Below, piece after piece: positions 1 to 6,189 of a DNA stretch of 13,900 nt. The notes under the pieces are model-generated. The model searched no databases. It saw only the letters and a program-made list of their open reading frames with translations, and had not been told where the DNA came from. The translations under genes and the position numbers were made by a program. The stretch lies in contig CAYJFK010000062.1 of the NCBI GenBank assembly GCA_964369475.1, forward strand, positions 1 to 13,900, in the 5' to 3' direction. Every line of letters begins with the position of its first letter. The stretch's first letter is position 1. This DNA comes from CAYJFK01 sp964369475 (lineage in GTDB: Bacteria; Bacillota; Clostridia; Oscillospirales; Feifaniaceae).

Positions 1-1
1 G

Positions 2-110
2 TTTTTGAAACCACAGGGCGCCTTGTGGACTTCGTTACTCCACAGCGGCAAGGCAGCAAGCATTGCCACTATGTAGTGCCTCGCCACAAAACGCCCTGTG
101 GCTTCAAAAA
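2..110. repeat. Long hairpin 1 with conserved-type loop
   Basis: An imperfect inverted repeat. The left arm 2-20 (tttttgaaaccacagggcg) pairs with the right arm 92-110 (cgccctgtggcttcaaaaa), 18 of 19 positions. After a 2-bp mismatch the pairing continues inward through 23-28 (ttgtgg) and 84-89 (ccacaa). The loop at 29-83 contains blocks that recur, on the opposite strand, in the loop of the hairpin at 122-228: cttcgtta, ctcc, cggcaaggca, caagcattgc, tgcctcg. The arms share nothing with the arms of that second hairpin. A 116-codon open frame crosses both hairpins but has no ribosome binding site and follows the repeat, so I do not call it a gene. The nature of the element is unknown to me; a family of small mobile or structured repeats is the simplest reading. 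Confidence 0.8.
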
Positions 111-121
111 TCGCTTTGCGA

Positions 122-228
122 CCCCTGACAGCGTGTGTCTTCGCCAGTCGAGGCATACGACGAGCGCAATGCTTGTTGCCTTGCCGAGGAGTATAACGAA
201 GAATGGCGGAGACACACGCTGTCAGGGG
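122..228. repeat. Long hairpin 2, loop homologous to hairpin 1 but inverted
   Basis: Arms 122-145 and 205-228 are complementary at 23 of 24 positions; the single difference is a G.T pair. The loop 146-204, read on the minus strand, matches the loop of the hairpin at 2-110 in five blocks: cttcgtta, ctcc, cggcaaggca, caagcattgc and tgcctcg. The stem sequence is unrelated to that of hairpin 1. The 11-bp linker between the two (111-121, tcgctttgcga) is itself a small palindrome with a TTT loop. Because the two loops are inverted copies, they could also pair with each other and form one large hairpin with the linker at its tip. Confidence 0.8.
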
Positions 229-252
229 CGGGTTCGGATTACATCTATCACC

Positions 253-423
253 CTAGCCAAATACTTCCTCGCACATTATTCCTATTGCCGAGGTGTTTTC
301 CTCTTTAATTACAGAGGGTTGCATTACTATATACCAACCCATTACTTCACTGTAAAATTTTACTGCTTCTTCTAAATTAGGCACAGATAGACCTATATGA
401 GAGAATGCTCTTGGATAACTCAT
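253..423 (-). pseudogene. Truncated VOC (glyoxalase/bleomycin-resistance) family protein
   Basis: The ATG at 423 follows a good AGGAGG site (spacing 8). The 56-residue product contains SHIGLSVPNLEEAVKFY and a following MGWYI, the usual first beta-alpha unit of VOC-fold proteins such as glyoxalase I and extradiol dioxygenases, with the early metal-ligand histidine (His9). Family members usually run to about 120-150 residues. Here the frame ends at a TAG right after a Val-Phe-Gly, and the sequence beyond runs into the paired hairpins (1-230). One beta-alpha unit alone cannot make the metal site, so it is most likely a broken gene. The rest could lie left of the window if the hairpin element was inserted, or be deleted. 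It sits 77 bp behind the HxlR regulator on the same strand; regulator-VOC pairs are known for quinone and aldehyde detoxification. Confidence 0.65.
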
Positions 424-452
424 TGTTATTGCCTCCTTGTTGTTATGCCACT

Positions 453-482
453 ATTATATATCGAACATAACGAAATAAACAA
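453..482 (-). promoter_or_regulatory. Candidate promoter for the VOC remnant
   Basis: On the minus strand a TTGTTT box (477-482) lies 18 bp before a perfect TATAAT (453-458), ahead of the VOC start at 423. Two direct copies of ATAACG (plus strand 467-472 and 482-487) flank the -35 side and could be regulator contacts. Consensus-based only. Confidence 0.4.
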
Positions 483-486
483 TAAC

Positions 487-500
487 GTACTTTTTTGTAC
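487..500. promoter_or_regulatory. GTAC-N6-GTAC inverted repeat, possible HxlR operator
   Basis: A perfect inverted repeat gtac-tttttt-gtac ends one base before the HxlR stop codon and lies just upstream of the candidate VOC promoter. HxlR-family proteins bind short inverted repeats close to their target promoters, so the place is right. The match to any known HxlR site is not established. Confidence 0.3.
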
Positions 501-842
501 CTATAAATCTTCGAGCAAGATGTTATTTTGGCTTGCATACTCCTTGGAAAAATTGCAAAACCCCTCTACAAGCGGAACAAGCCCCTTATATTCTGTCGAG
601 AGCGTGTATATCACGTTTAGCGGCTTTTCGCAGATCACGGTACGTATTAGTATGCCACTTTGCTCGAGCTCTTTTAGCTGAGTAACAAGCATTTTGTGTG
701 TAATATCTGGGATGCCTTTTTGTAGGAGCGAAAATCTGTTGTCCCCATTTAAAACATGCCACAAAATACGCATTTTCCATTTGCCGCCAAGCAAATCCAT
801 CGAAAGGAGCAGTGCGCAGGTATATTGATCTTTTATCTTCAT
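501..842 (-). CDS. HxlR-family transcriptional regulator
   Basis: A winged-helix DNA-binding protein of the HxlR (YodB/HypR/CatR) family, which senses electrophiles, quinones or aldehydes. The 113-residue chain carries the family hallmarks in order: an N-terminal cysteine (Cys9), LLGGKWKMRILWHVL, then RFSLLQKGIPDITHKMLVTQ with the recognition helix, LKELEQSGIL, and a wing ending in the Tyr-Thr-Leu-Ser of the usual VEYsLT box (here VIYTLS). The length is typical. I start at 842 because GGAGG lies 10 bp upstream; the frame stays open ten codons further, but that extension would run through this binding site. It follows rsmG by 46 bp on the same strand and precedes the VOC remnant. The conserved Cys9 suggests thiol-based sensing as in YodB; that is inference. 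Confidence 0.85.
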   Translation of the reverse strand: MKIKDQYTCALLLSMDLLGGKWKMRILWHVLNGDNRFSLLQKGIPDITHKMLVTQLKELEQSGILIRTVICEKPLNVIYTLSTEYKGLVPLVEGFCNFSKEYASQNNILLEDL

Positions 843-888
843 TATTTCTATACCTCCATATAATAGGTGCAAATATCATGTCCACATC

Positions 889-1599
889 TTAAAGCGGCGC
901 CGCCTTTATCTTGGGGGTGCGCCTTGGGTATGCCTTGTGGGTTGCGGCAATTTTGCGTATTACAGGAACTGCCCTGCGCACCCCTTCGCCCGGTATTTCG
1001 TAGTAGAGCAGTTCTTCAAGCTGACCGCCCAACACCTTTATTGCATTTGCCGCCGCCGCCAGTTCTTCTTCTATATCGCCGCTCTTCATGGGGGCGAATA
1101 TGCCGCCGACCTTGACAAAGGGAAGGCAATATTCGCATAGCGTACCAAGCGAGGCGACAGCACGTGCCGTTACTATATCAAAGCTCTCACGAAGGGGCTC
1201 TTTTGCAAGCTCCTCCGCACGACCCTCGAGCACCTCTGCATTTTCAAGCCCTTCTATCGCCTCCCTTAAAAAGTTGCAACGCTTTTTCATGGGATCGTTT
1301 AGCGTTACATTATAACTCGGCAGGGCGATGGCAAGCGGTATCCCCGGCGTACCCCCACCTGTGCCGACATCGAGTATACTCCCTTTTTGCTCGGGGTCAA
1401 TAATGCCGAGCTTGATCAAAGCGAGCGAATCGACGGTATGCCGCACAGCCATCTCCTTGGGCTCTGTTATTGCCGTTAGATTCATAACGGTATTTTTTTC
1501 ATAGAGATCGGCAAGATATTTAGCCTGACGAGGCACATCAATACCCCCCACCCCAAAGGCACTCGCCGCCTCCGATATATGAGTAATGTATCTATCCAT
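889..1599 (-). CDS. rsmG: 16S rRNA (guanine-527 N7) methyltransferase RsmG
   Basis: Transfers a methyl group from S-adenosylmethionine to N7 of G527 in 16S rRNA, near the decoding site. Of 236 residues, the typical length, the family landmarks are NLTAI (40-44), HTVDSL (54-59), the SAM-binding glycine loop LDVGTGGGTPGIPLAI (76-91), and TARAVA (144-149) followed by Lys172, which corresponds to the conserved FAPMKS strand. The ATG at 1599 has AAAGGA 8 bp upstream. It is the third gene of a minus-strand set mnmE-mnmG-rsmG, the usual order near the replication origin. The whole space between mnmG and rsmG is taken by a heptad-bounded repeat element that ends about 5 bp before the ribosome binding site, so rsmG expression from an operon promoter may be affected. 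Confidence 0.96.
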   Translation of the reverse strand: MDRYITHISEAASAFGVGGIDVPRQAKYLADLYEKNTVMNLTAITEPKEMAVRHTVDSLALIKLGIIDPEQKGSILDVGTGGGTPGIPLAIALPSYNVTLNDPMKKRCNFLREAIEGLENAEVLEGRAEELAKEPLRESFDIVTARAVASLGTLCEYCLPFVKVGGIFAPMKSGDIEEELAAAANAIKVLGGQLEELLYYEIPGEGVRRAVPVIRKIAATHKAYPRRTPKIKAAPL

Positions 1600-1616
1600 A
1601 TTGGTCGTCCTTTCTT

Positions 1617-1766
<150 letters not shown>

Positions 1767-1782
1767 CCTACCCTCGCACAAC

Positions 1783-3645
1783 TCAGCCCAGCGCCACGAG
1801 CAGTACCGCAATGTCGGCAGGGCTTACGCCCGATATTCTCGCCGCTTGACCTACCGTTGTCGGTCTTATTTTGGAGAGCTTGGAGCGTGCTTCAAGGCGG
1901 ATGCCTTCGGTCTTTTCGTAGTCGAAATTATGTGGAATCTCGACCGATTCGAGCTTTTTTGCACGCTCTATTTCGTCGAGTTGCTTTTTTATATAGCCCT
2001 CGTATTTTATCTCGATTTCGGCCTCCTCCCATACGTCGATGGGGAGCGGAGGGCGTGTAGCGTCAAATGGGGCGAGTGCCTCGTAGCCCACTTTTGGGCG
2101 GCGAAGGAGGTCGGCAAGTTTTACTGCCTGTGTCGTCGCCGCTCCGCCTGCCGCCTCGAGCAGTGCCGCAAGCCCCTCTGACGGGGGGATAGAGGTCGAT
2201 TTTATTCTTGCCACTTCCACTTCGATTTGCTCCTTTCGGCGCAAAAAGTTTTGGTAGCGCAGATCGCTTATAAGCCCGATTTCCCTGCCGATTTCGGTAA
2301 GTCGCAGATCGGCATTGTCCTGACGGAGCAGCAAGCGGTATTCGCTTCTCGAGGTCATCATGCGGTAGGGCTCGTCTGTGCCCTTTGTTACGAGATCGTC
2401 GACAAGCGTGCCGATGTAGCTCGTCTCTCTGCCGAGAATAAAGGGGGGCCGACCTTTTATCTTGCGCACAGCATTTATGCCTGCCACAAGTCCTTGTGCC
2501 GCCGCCTCCTCGTAGCCCGATGATCCGCAAAATTGGCCTGCTCCGTATAGCCCCGATAGCGCTTTACATTCGAGGGTCGGAAGTAGGTCGAGCGGGTCGA
2601 TGCAGTCGTATTCTATTGCGTATGCCGGCCGCATTATGTGTGCATTTTCAAAGCCTTTAAGACTGCGCACCATTAGCAGTTGCACGTCCTCGGGCAGAGA
2701 GGAGGACATGCCTTGAATGTACATTTCGCCCGTCTCCTCTCCCATCGGTTCGACAAATAATTGGTGACGTTCCTTATCCTTAAAGCGCACTATCTTGTCC
2801 TCTATTGACGGACAGTAGCGAGGCCCTACTCCTACGATCGCTCCGCCAAAGAGTGGCGAGCGGTGGAGGTTGTCGAGGATTATTTTATGTGTCTCAGGCG
2901 TTGTGTAGACAAGGTGGCAGACAGCTTTGTTTTCGAGCTTTTCTGTCGTTTCAAAGGAGAGCGGCATTACAGGCTCGTCGCCCTCTTGCACCTCCATTTG
3001 AGAAAGGTCGAGCGAGCTCTTTAGCACCCTACAAGGTGTACCTGTCTTAAATCGCCTTAGTTTTATTCCGAGTTTCTCGATTGATGCCGACAGTCCTTTT
3101 GCCGCTTGCATACCGTCTGGTCCGCCGTCGAATATGCCCTCTCCTATAAATATTTTTCCATGTAAATATGTTCCCGATGCTATAATTACCGCCTTAGCTT
3201 CAAATATAGCACCTGTCGCCGTTACGACACCTGACACCTTTTCGCCATCCGTCAATATCTCGATAACTTCGGCTTGCCTAAGATGGAGGTTCTCTGTTTG
3301 CTCGAGTGTTTTTTTGATGTAATCTTGATAGCGGCGGCGATCGCTCTGTACTCTCGGCGAGCGGATTGCAGGGCCTTTGGAGCGGCAGAGCATACGGCTT
3401 TGGATAAAGGTTGCATCGGCCGCTTTTGCCATTTCGCCTCCAAGGGCATCTATCTCCCTAACGAGCTGCCCCTTTGCAGTTCCACCTATACAGGGGTTGC
3501 AGGGCATGTTGCCCACGCTGTCTAAATTTATTGTTAAAAGTATAACGCTTGCCCCAAGTCGTGCGGCGGCAAGGGCGGCTTCTGTGCCTGCGTGTCCGGC
3601 GCCTATTACGGCTATGTCGTATTTTCCGGCGGTAAAGGTCGTCAA
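1783..3645 (-). CDS. mnmG: tRNA uridine-34 carboxymethylaminomethyl enzyme MnmG (GidA)
   Basis: The FAD-dependent partner of MnmE; together they add the (carboxymethyl)aminomethyl group to C5 of wobble U34 in several tRNAs. The 620 residues compare well with the usual 620-630. Visible are the Rossmann FAD loop GAGHAG (15-20), the signature NPCIGGTAKGQLVREIDALGG (from 50) with nearby Cys49, GTYLHGKIFIGE (157-168), Cys277 in GPRYCPSIEDK (the conserved functional cysteine), EYRLLLRQDNADLRL, and the C-terminal helical domain that binds tRNA and MnmE. The start is TTG at 3645, with AAGGAG just upstream and no better ATG nearby. Its stop is 17 bp from the repeat element at 1617-1766. Confidence 0.97.
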   Translation of the reverse strand: MTTFTAGKYDIAVIGAGHAGTEAALAAARLGASVILLTINLDSVGNMPCNPCIGGTAKGQLVREIDALGGEMAKAADATFIQSRMLCRSKGPAIRSPRVQSDRRRYQDYIKKTLEQTENLHLRQAEVIEILTDGEKVSGVVTATGAIFEAKAVIIASGTYLHGKIFIGEGIFDGGPDGMQAAKGLSASIEKLGIKLRRFKTGTPCRVLKSSLDLSQMEVQEGDEPVMPLSFETTEKLENKAVCHLVYTTPETHKIILDNLHRSPLFGGAIVGVGPRYCPSIEDKIVRFKDKERHQLFVEPMGEETGEMYIQGMSSSLPEDVQLLMVRSLKGFENAHIMRPAYAIEYDCIDPLDLLPTLECKALSGLYGAGQFCGSSGYEEAAAQGLVAGINAVRKIKGRPPFILGRETSYIGTLVDDLVTKGTDEPYRMMTSRSEYRLLLRQDNADLRLTEIGREIGLISDLRYQNFLRRKEQIEVEVARIKSTSIPPSEGLAALLEAAGGAATTQAVKLADLLRRPKVGYEALAPFDATRPPLPIDVWEEAEIEIKYEGYIKKQLDEIERAKKLESVEIPHNFDYEKTEGIRLEARSKLSKIRPTTVGQAARISGVSPADIAVLLVALG

Positions 3646-3828
3646 TTTGTTTCTCTCCTTTTTGCTTGTTTGGTATGATTTTATTTTTGTATTTTAAATG
3701 TGGTTTTTTTCTTTTTCTGCTTTTGTGCCGATGTCGCTTCAGAGTGTAGGAAATCGTTTTTTGTCTGTCCTCTCTCAGGTAATGGCAAGAGGGCAGAGGA
3801 TGCAATTTGCAAGATTAGGTCTTTTGAA

Positions 3829-3853
3829 AAAATAATACAAATTGTATTATTTT
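3829..3853. promoter_or_regulatory. AT-only 12-bp palindrome between mnmE and mnmG
   Basis: aaaataatacaa, one A, then ttgtattatttt: a perfect 12-bp inverted repeat around a single base, in the 283-bp space between mnmE and mnmG. It ends in T-runs on both strands and could be a protein site or a weak terminator. On the minus strand a TATAAT-like box (about 3858-3863) beside it could serve mnmG, though no good -35 accompanies it. I see no gene in this space. Confidence 0.35.
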
Positions 3854-3928
3854 GCCTTATTATACATATCGTGCTATTTTTTGTTGTTATACTGATAGTA
3901 TATATTACACTAATTTATACTCAAAACC

Positions 3929-5263
3929 CTATTTTCCTACACAAAAACGTGAAAAAATATCTCCTATTATATCATCCGAGGCGGTCTCGCCCGTTATCTC
4001 GCCGAGTGCTTCTATTGCCGCTCTTATGTCGAGTTCTGCCATGTCGGGCAGCTCGCCCGAGCTTATTGCGGCATGTGCCGCCTCGATATGAGAGAGCGCT
4101 CGACGTGCCGCCGCCTCGTGGCGAAGCGAGGTCATGAGCACCTCGCCGTCCCTTGGCAGATATAGCTTTGCAAGGTGATCTTCGAGCTCCGAAAGCCCCT
4201 CGCCCGTCAGGGCGGAAAAGCGTATGACCCTGTCGAAATACCCTTCAAATTTGTCGCTCTCGAGCTCAAATCCGAGGTCGCATTTATTTACAAGGGCAAC
4301 CGATGGCCGCCCTTTGCAGAGCTCCATTACCTCGAGATCACCCTGCTCTATTTCCCTTGAACCGTCGAAAACACCTATTAAAAGCGAGGCTTGCGCCGCC
4401 GCTTTTTTCGAGCGTTCGACCCCCATTTGCTCTATCACATCGTCGCTATCCCTAAGCCCTGCCGTATCCATAAGGCGGAGCAGCAGACCTCCGATTTCGA
4501 CATGGTGTTCCACAACATCTCTCGTCGTTCCCTCTATTTCTGTAACAATACTTTTGTCTGCTCCCGACAGCAAATTCATAACGGAAGATTTGCCAACATT
4601 GGGTTTTCCGAGAAGGGCGCACGGTGCACCTTTTGAGACTACTTGCCCTCTTTCTGCTGTATCTATTAACTTCAATAACTTGGTTTTACCCTCGTCAAGC
4701 CCTTTTAAAATGTCGGAGGGCTCGGGTTCTTCTATGCCTTCGGAGGAAAAATCTATAAATGCCATTATATCGGCATCGACAGATATAAGCGAGCCTCGCA
4801 CCTCTCTTATTATCCTCGACAGTGCGCCGCCGCTTGCACTGAGTGCCGCCCTTGCCGCCGCACTGCTCGTGGCCATAATTAGCTCTATTACTGCCTCGCT
4901 CTCGGCAAGATCGAGCTTGCCGTTAATAAAGGCTCTCTTTGTAAACTCCCCCGGCGGAGCAGGTTCGCACCCCTCTTTTATAAGAGCCGCCATGACCGAC
5001 CTTAGCACTACCATGCCGCCGTGGCAGGAAAATTCCGCCATGTTCTCCCCCGTGTAGGAGTGAGGAGCTGTCCACAGGGTGAGCACAGCCTTGTCTATCT
5101 GCCCGCCCTCGTCGTATATATTTCCAACGGCAATTTTACGTTTTCCCTTTGGCATATTATCAAAAACACCTGCCGCAATTTCGTGCGACCTGTCGCCCGA
5201 CAGGCGCACGACACCTATTGCGGCATCGCCTGTTGCCGTCGATATAGCTGCTATTGTTGACAT
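3929..5263 (-). CDS. mnmE: tRNA modification GTPase MnmE (TrmE)
   Basis: A dynamin-like GTPase that works with MnmG on tRNA wobble U34, using a tetrahydrofolate-derived one-carbon unit. Of 444 residues (usual about 450-460): an N-terminal TrmE domain beginning MSTIAAISTATGDAAIGVVR, with FSCHGG (78-83) and PPGEFTKRAF (103-112); a helical domain; and an inserted G domain with G1 GKPNVGKSS (219-227), G2 GTTRD (245-249), G3 DTAG (266-269), G4 NKCD (326-329) and G5 SAL (350-352). The C terminus FCVGK matches the conserved FC(I/V)GK, whose cysteine is needed for modification. GGAGG lies 7 bp before the ATG. No jag/yidC gene lies upstream; a divergent pump operon does. All catalytic landmarks are intact. 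Confidence 0.97.
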   Translation of the reverse strand: MSTIAAISTATGDAAIGVVRLSGDRSHEIAAGVFDNMPKGKRKIAVGNIYDEGGQIDKAVLTLWTAPHSYTGENMAEFSCHGGMVVLRSVMAALIKEGCEPAPPGEFTKRAFINGKLDLAESEAVIELIMATSSAAARAALSASGGALSRIIREVRGSLISVDADIMAFIDFSSEGIEEPEPSDILKGLDEGKTKLLKLIDTAERGQVVSKGAPCALLGKPNVGKSSVMNLLSGADKSIVTEIEGTTRDVVEHHVEIGGLLLRLMDTAGLRDSDDVIEQMGVERSKKAAAQASLLIGVFDGSREIEQGDLEVMELCKGRPSVALVNKCDLGFELESDKFEGYFDRVIRFSALTGEGLSELEDHLAKLYLPRDGEVLMTSLRHEAAARRALSHIEAAHAAISSGELPDMAELDIRAAIEALGEITGETASDDIIGDIFSRFCVGK

Positions 5264-5517
5264 TCTTAACCTCCGAATTCTAAGGTATAAACTAACTTTT
5301 TTGGTCTTTTTCTACTCTGTATTATACACCATAGCGCCCAAATATGGAATACCCCGACCGCAGAAAAACCATATGCTACACCTTATGCTATGGCGGTGTA
5401 GTGGAATTGTCACTAAAACCTAAAAAGCATGTTTATTAAAAATAAATTTTTACAGTAAACAAACTGTATAACATGCACAAGTTTATGTACATTATTTGTG
5501 CAGTTCATGAAAAGTGA
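5264..5517. other. Divergent intergenic region mnmE / marR
   Basis: No gene seen. On the minus strand a TATAAT box (plus-strand attata, 5321-5326) could serve mnmE, but no clear -35 is found. A CATAGC/GCTATG inverted repeat with outer CAC/GTG pairing joins 5327-5335 and 5388-5399. Nearer to marR lie three inverted repeats: gcatgtt (5428-5434) with aacatgc (5470-5476); nested inside it tacagt (5451-5456) with actgta (5463-5468); and tgcacaa (5474-5480) with ttgtgca (5496-5502). They may be sites for further regulators. Confidence 0.4.
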
Positions 5518-5529
5518 TTGACAAATCAA
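5518..5529. promoter_or_regulatory. MarR-type operator 1 (over -35)
   Basis: TTGACAAATCAA, arms TTGA/TCAA with a 4-bp spacer, the usual size and style of MarR/SlyA-family sites. It covers the -35 box of the marR promoter. Confidence 0.55.
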
Positions 5530-5546
5530 CAATTTGCTGTTATAGT
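5518..5546 (+). promoter_or_regulatory. Promoter of the marR-pump operon
   Basis: TTGACA (5518-5523), a 17-bp spacer, then TATAGT (5541-5546): a near-consensus sigma-A promoter. The -35 box is itself the left half of a palindrome TTGACAAATCAA, and a second MarR-type site begins on the last base of the -10, so repressor binding would block polymerase. Confidence 0.7.
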
Positions 5547-5557
5547 TGACGATGCAA
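5546..5557. promoter_or_regulatory. MarR-type operator 2 (at -10 / start region)
   Basis: TTGACGATGCAA inside a longer inverted repeat tagttg-acgatg-caacta (5543-5560). It has the same 12-bp frame as the sites at 5518 and 5566 and touches the -10 box. Confidence 0.5.
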
Positions 5558-5565
5558 CTATAATG

Positions 5566-5577
5566 TTGACATATCAA
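5566..5577. promoter_or_regulatory. MarR-type operator 3 (before the ribosome binding site)
   Basis: TTGACATATCAA, 20 bp (about two helical turns) after the site at 5546 and 6 bp before AAGGAGG. It lies in the expected leader of the mRNA, where a bound repressor would block elongation or add to cooperative binding. Confidence 0.55.
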
Positions 5578-5598
5578 CTAATTAAGGAGGTATATTTT

Positions 5599-6072
5599 TT
5601 GGAGAGCTCAAACCAAATGCTCAACAGTTTTCAGAGCGAGTTAATAGGAATAGAGCGTGGTCTTAGATCCTATCTTAAAGAGGTGCTAAAACCGACCGGC
5701 TTGAATGTTGTCGAGATGGCAACGCTCGGTGCGGTCTGCCTTAGCGGCAAGATTTCTCAAAAGGAAATAATAGCCGGAATGGGGGAGCATGTCTTAGGTT
5801 ATTGGAACGAACTTCCCGTCGACAAGGGGGCCATGACACGTGCTGTTAAGTCGCTCGAGGGCAAAGGCATGATAACAAGGAGCGACAATCCGACCGACAG
5901 CCGTTCTTATCTTTTCGAAGCGACCGAAACAGGGCTTATTGCCGCTATAAATTTTAAAGAGATGTACGACGAGTGGGCCTCTCATGTATTTGATGGCATA
6001 GACGAGCTCGAGCTCGAAACATGCGCCGCCGTTTTGTTTAGAGTTAAAGAGAATGCCAAGTGGAAAAAGTAG
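5599..6072 (+). CDS. MarR-family transcriptional regulator, probable pump repressor
   Basis: A dimeric winged-helix repressor that releases DNA when it binds small ligands. I start at the TTG at 5599 because AAGGAGG (5584-5590) lies 8 bp upstream; the open frame extends to 5518, but that stretch is promoter and operator. The 157 residues show an N-terminal dimerisation helix, helix 3 around ISQKEII (52-58), the recognition helix VDKGAMTRAVKSLEGKGMI (74-92) and the wing with the conserved Asp-Ser-Arg (DSRSYLFEATETG, 100-112). Between helix 3 and the recognition helix about 11 extra residues (GEHVLGYWNEL, 62-72) interrupt the normal tight turn. It is followed at 117 bp by the TolC-like gene on the same strand, so autorepression and control of the efflux genes is the likely role. 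Confidence 0.85.
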   Translation: MESSNQMLNSFQSELIGIERGLRSYLKEVLKPTGLNVVEMATLGAVCLSGKISQKEIIAGMGEHVLGYWNELPVDKGAMTRAVKSLEGKGMITRSDNPTDSRSYLFEATETGLIAAINFKEMYDEWASHVFDGIDELELETCAAVLFRVKENAKWKK

Positions 6073-6087
6073 CGTTTTAGCTTAGAC

Positions 6088-6116
6088 TTGCACTTTTTCA
6101 CTATATTTCGTAAATT
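6088..6116 (+). promoter_or_regulatory. Possible internal promoter ahead of the TolC-like gene
   Basis: TTGCAC (6088-6093), 17 bp, TAAATT (6111-6116), in the 117-bp space after marR. No TTGA-N4-TCAA site is near it, so a transcript from here would escape the MarR operators. Consensus only; read-through from the marR promoter is equally possible, as no terminator is seen. Confidence 0.3.
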
Positions 6117-6189
6117 AGCGCTATATAATATATGGTAAAATTATTTTGATTTACATACTATAAAAACTCAACAAGGAGAAAACGAGAAA

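Noticed and set aside
1..230. Integron attC sites
   Set aside because: attC sites keep short core motifs in their arms and vary in the loop; here the loop is conserved and the arms are not, and no GTTRRRY core pair was found at the ends.
25..375. Open frame of 116 codons across the paired hairpins
   Set aside because: No ribosome binding site; its sequence is dictated by the inverted repeats and it runs antisense into the VOC remnant. No recognisable domain.
3700..4137. Open frame between mnmG and mnmE
   Set aside because: Phe/Cys-rich low-complexity start, overlaps the mnmE end on the opposite strand, no domain.
4224..5057. Long open frame antisense to mnmE (277 codons)
   Set aside because: mnmE is certain from its motifs; the antisense frame is Ser/Pro/Ala-rich as expected from the complement of a mid-GC gene and has no good start signal.
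5518..5598. Longer MarR protein starting at TTG 5518
   Set aside because: That TTG is the -35 box, and the 27-codon extension reads through the promoter and operators; the TTG at 5599 has a perfect binding site.
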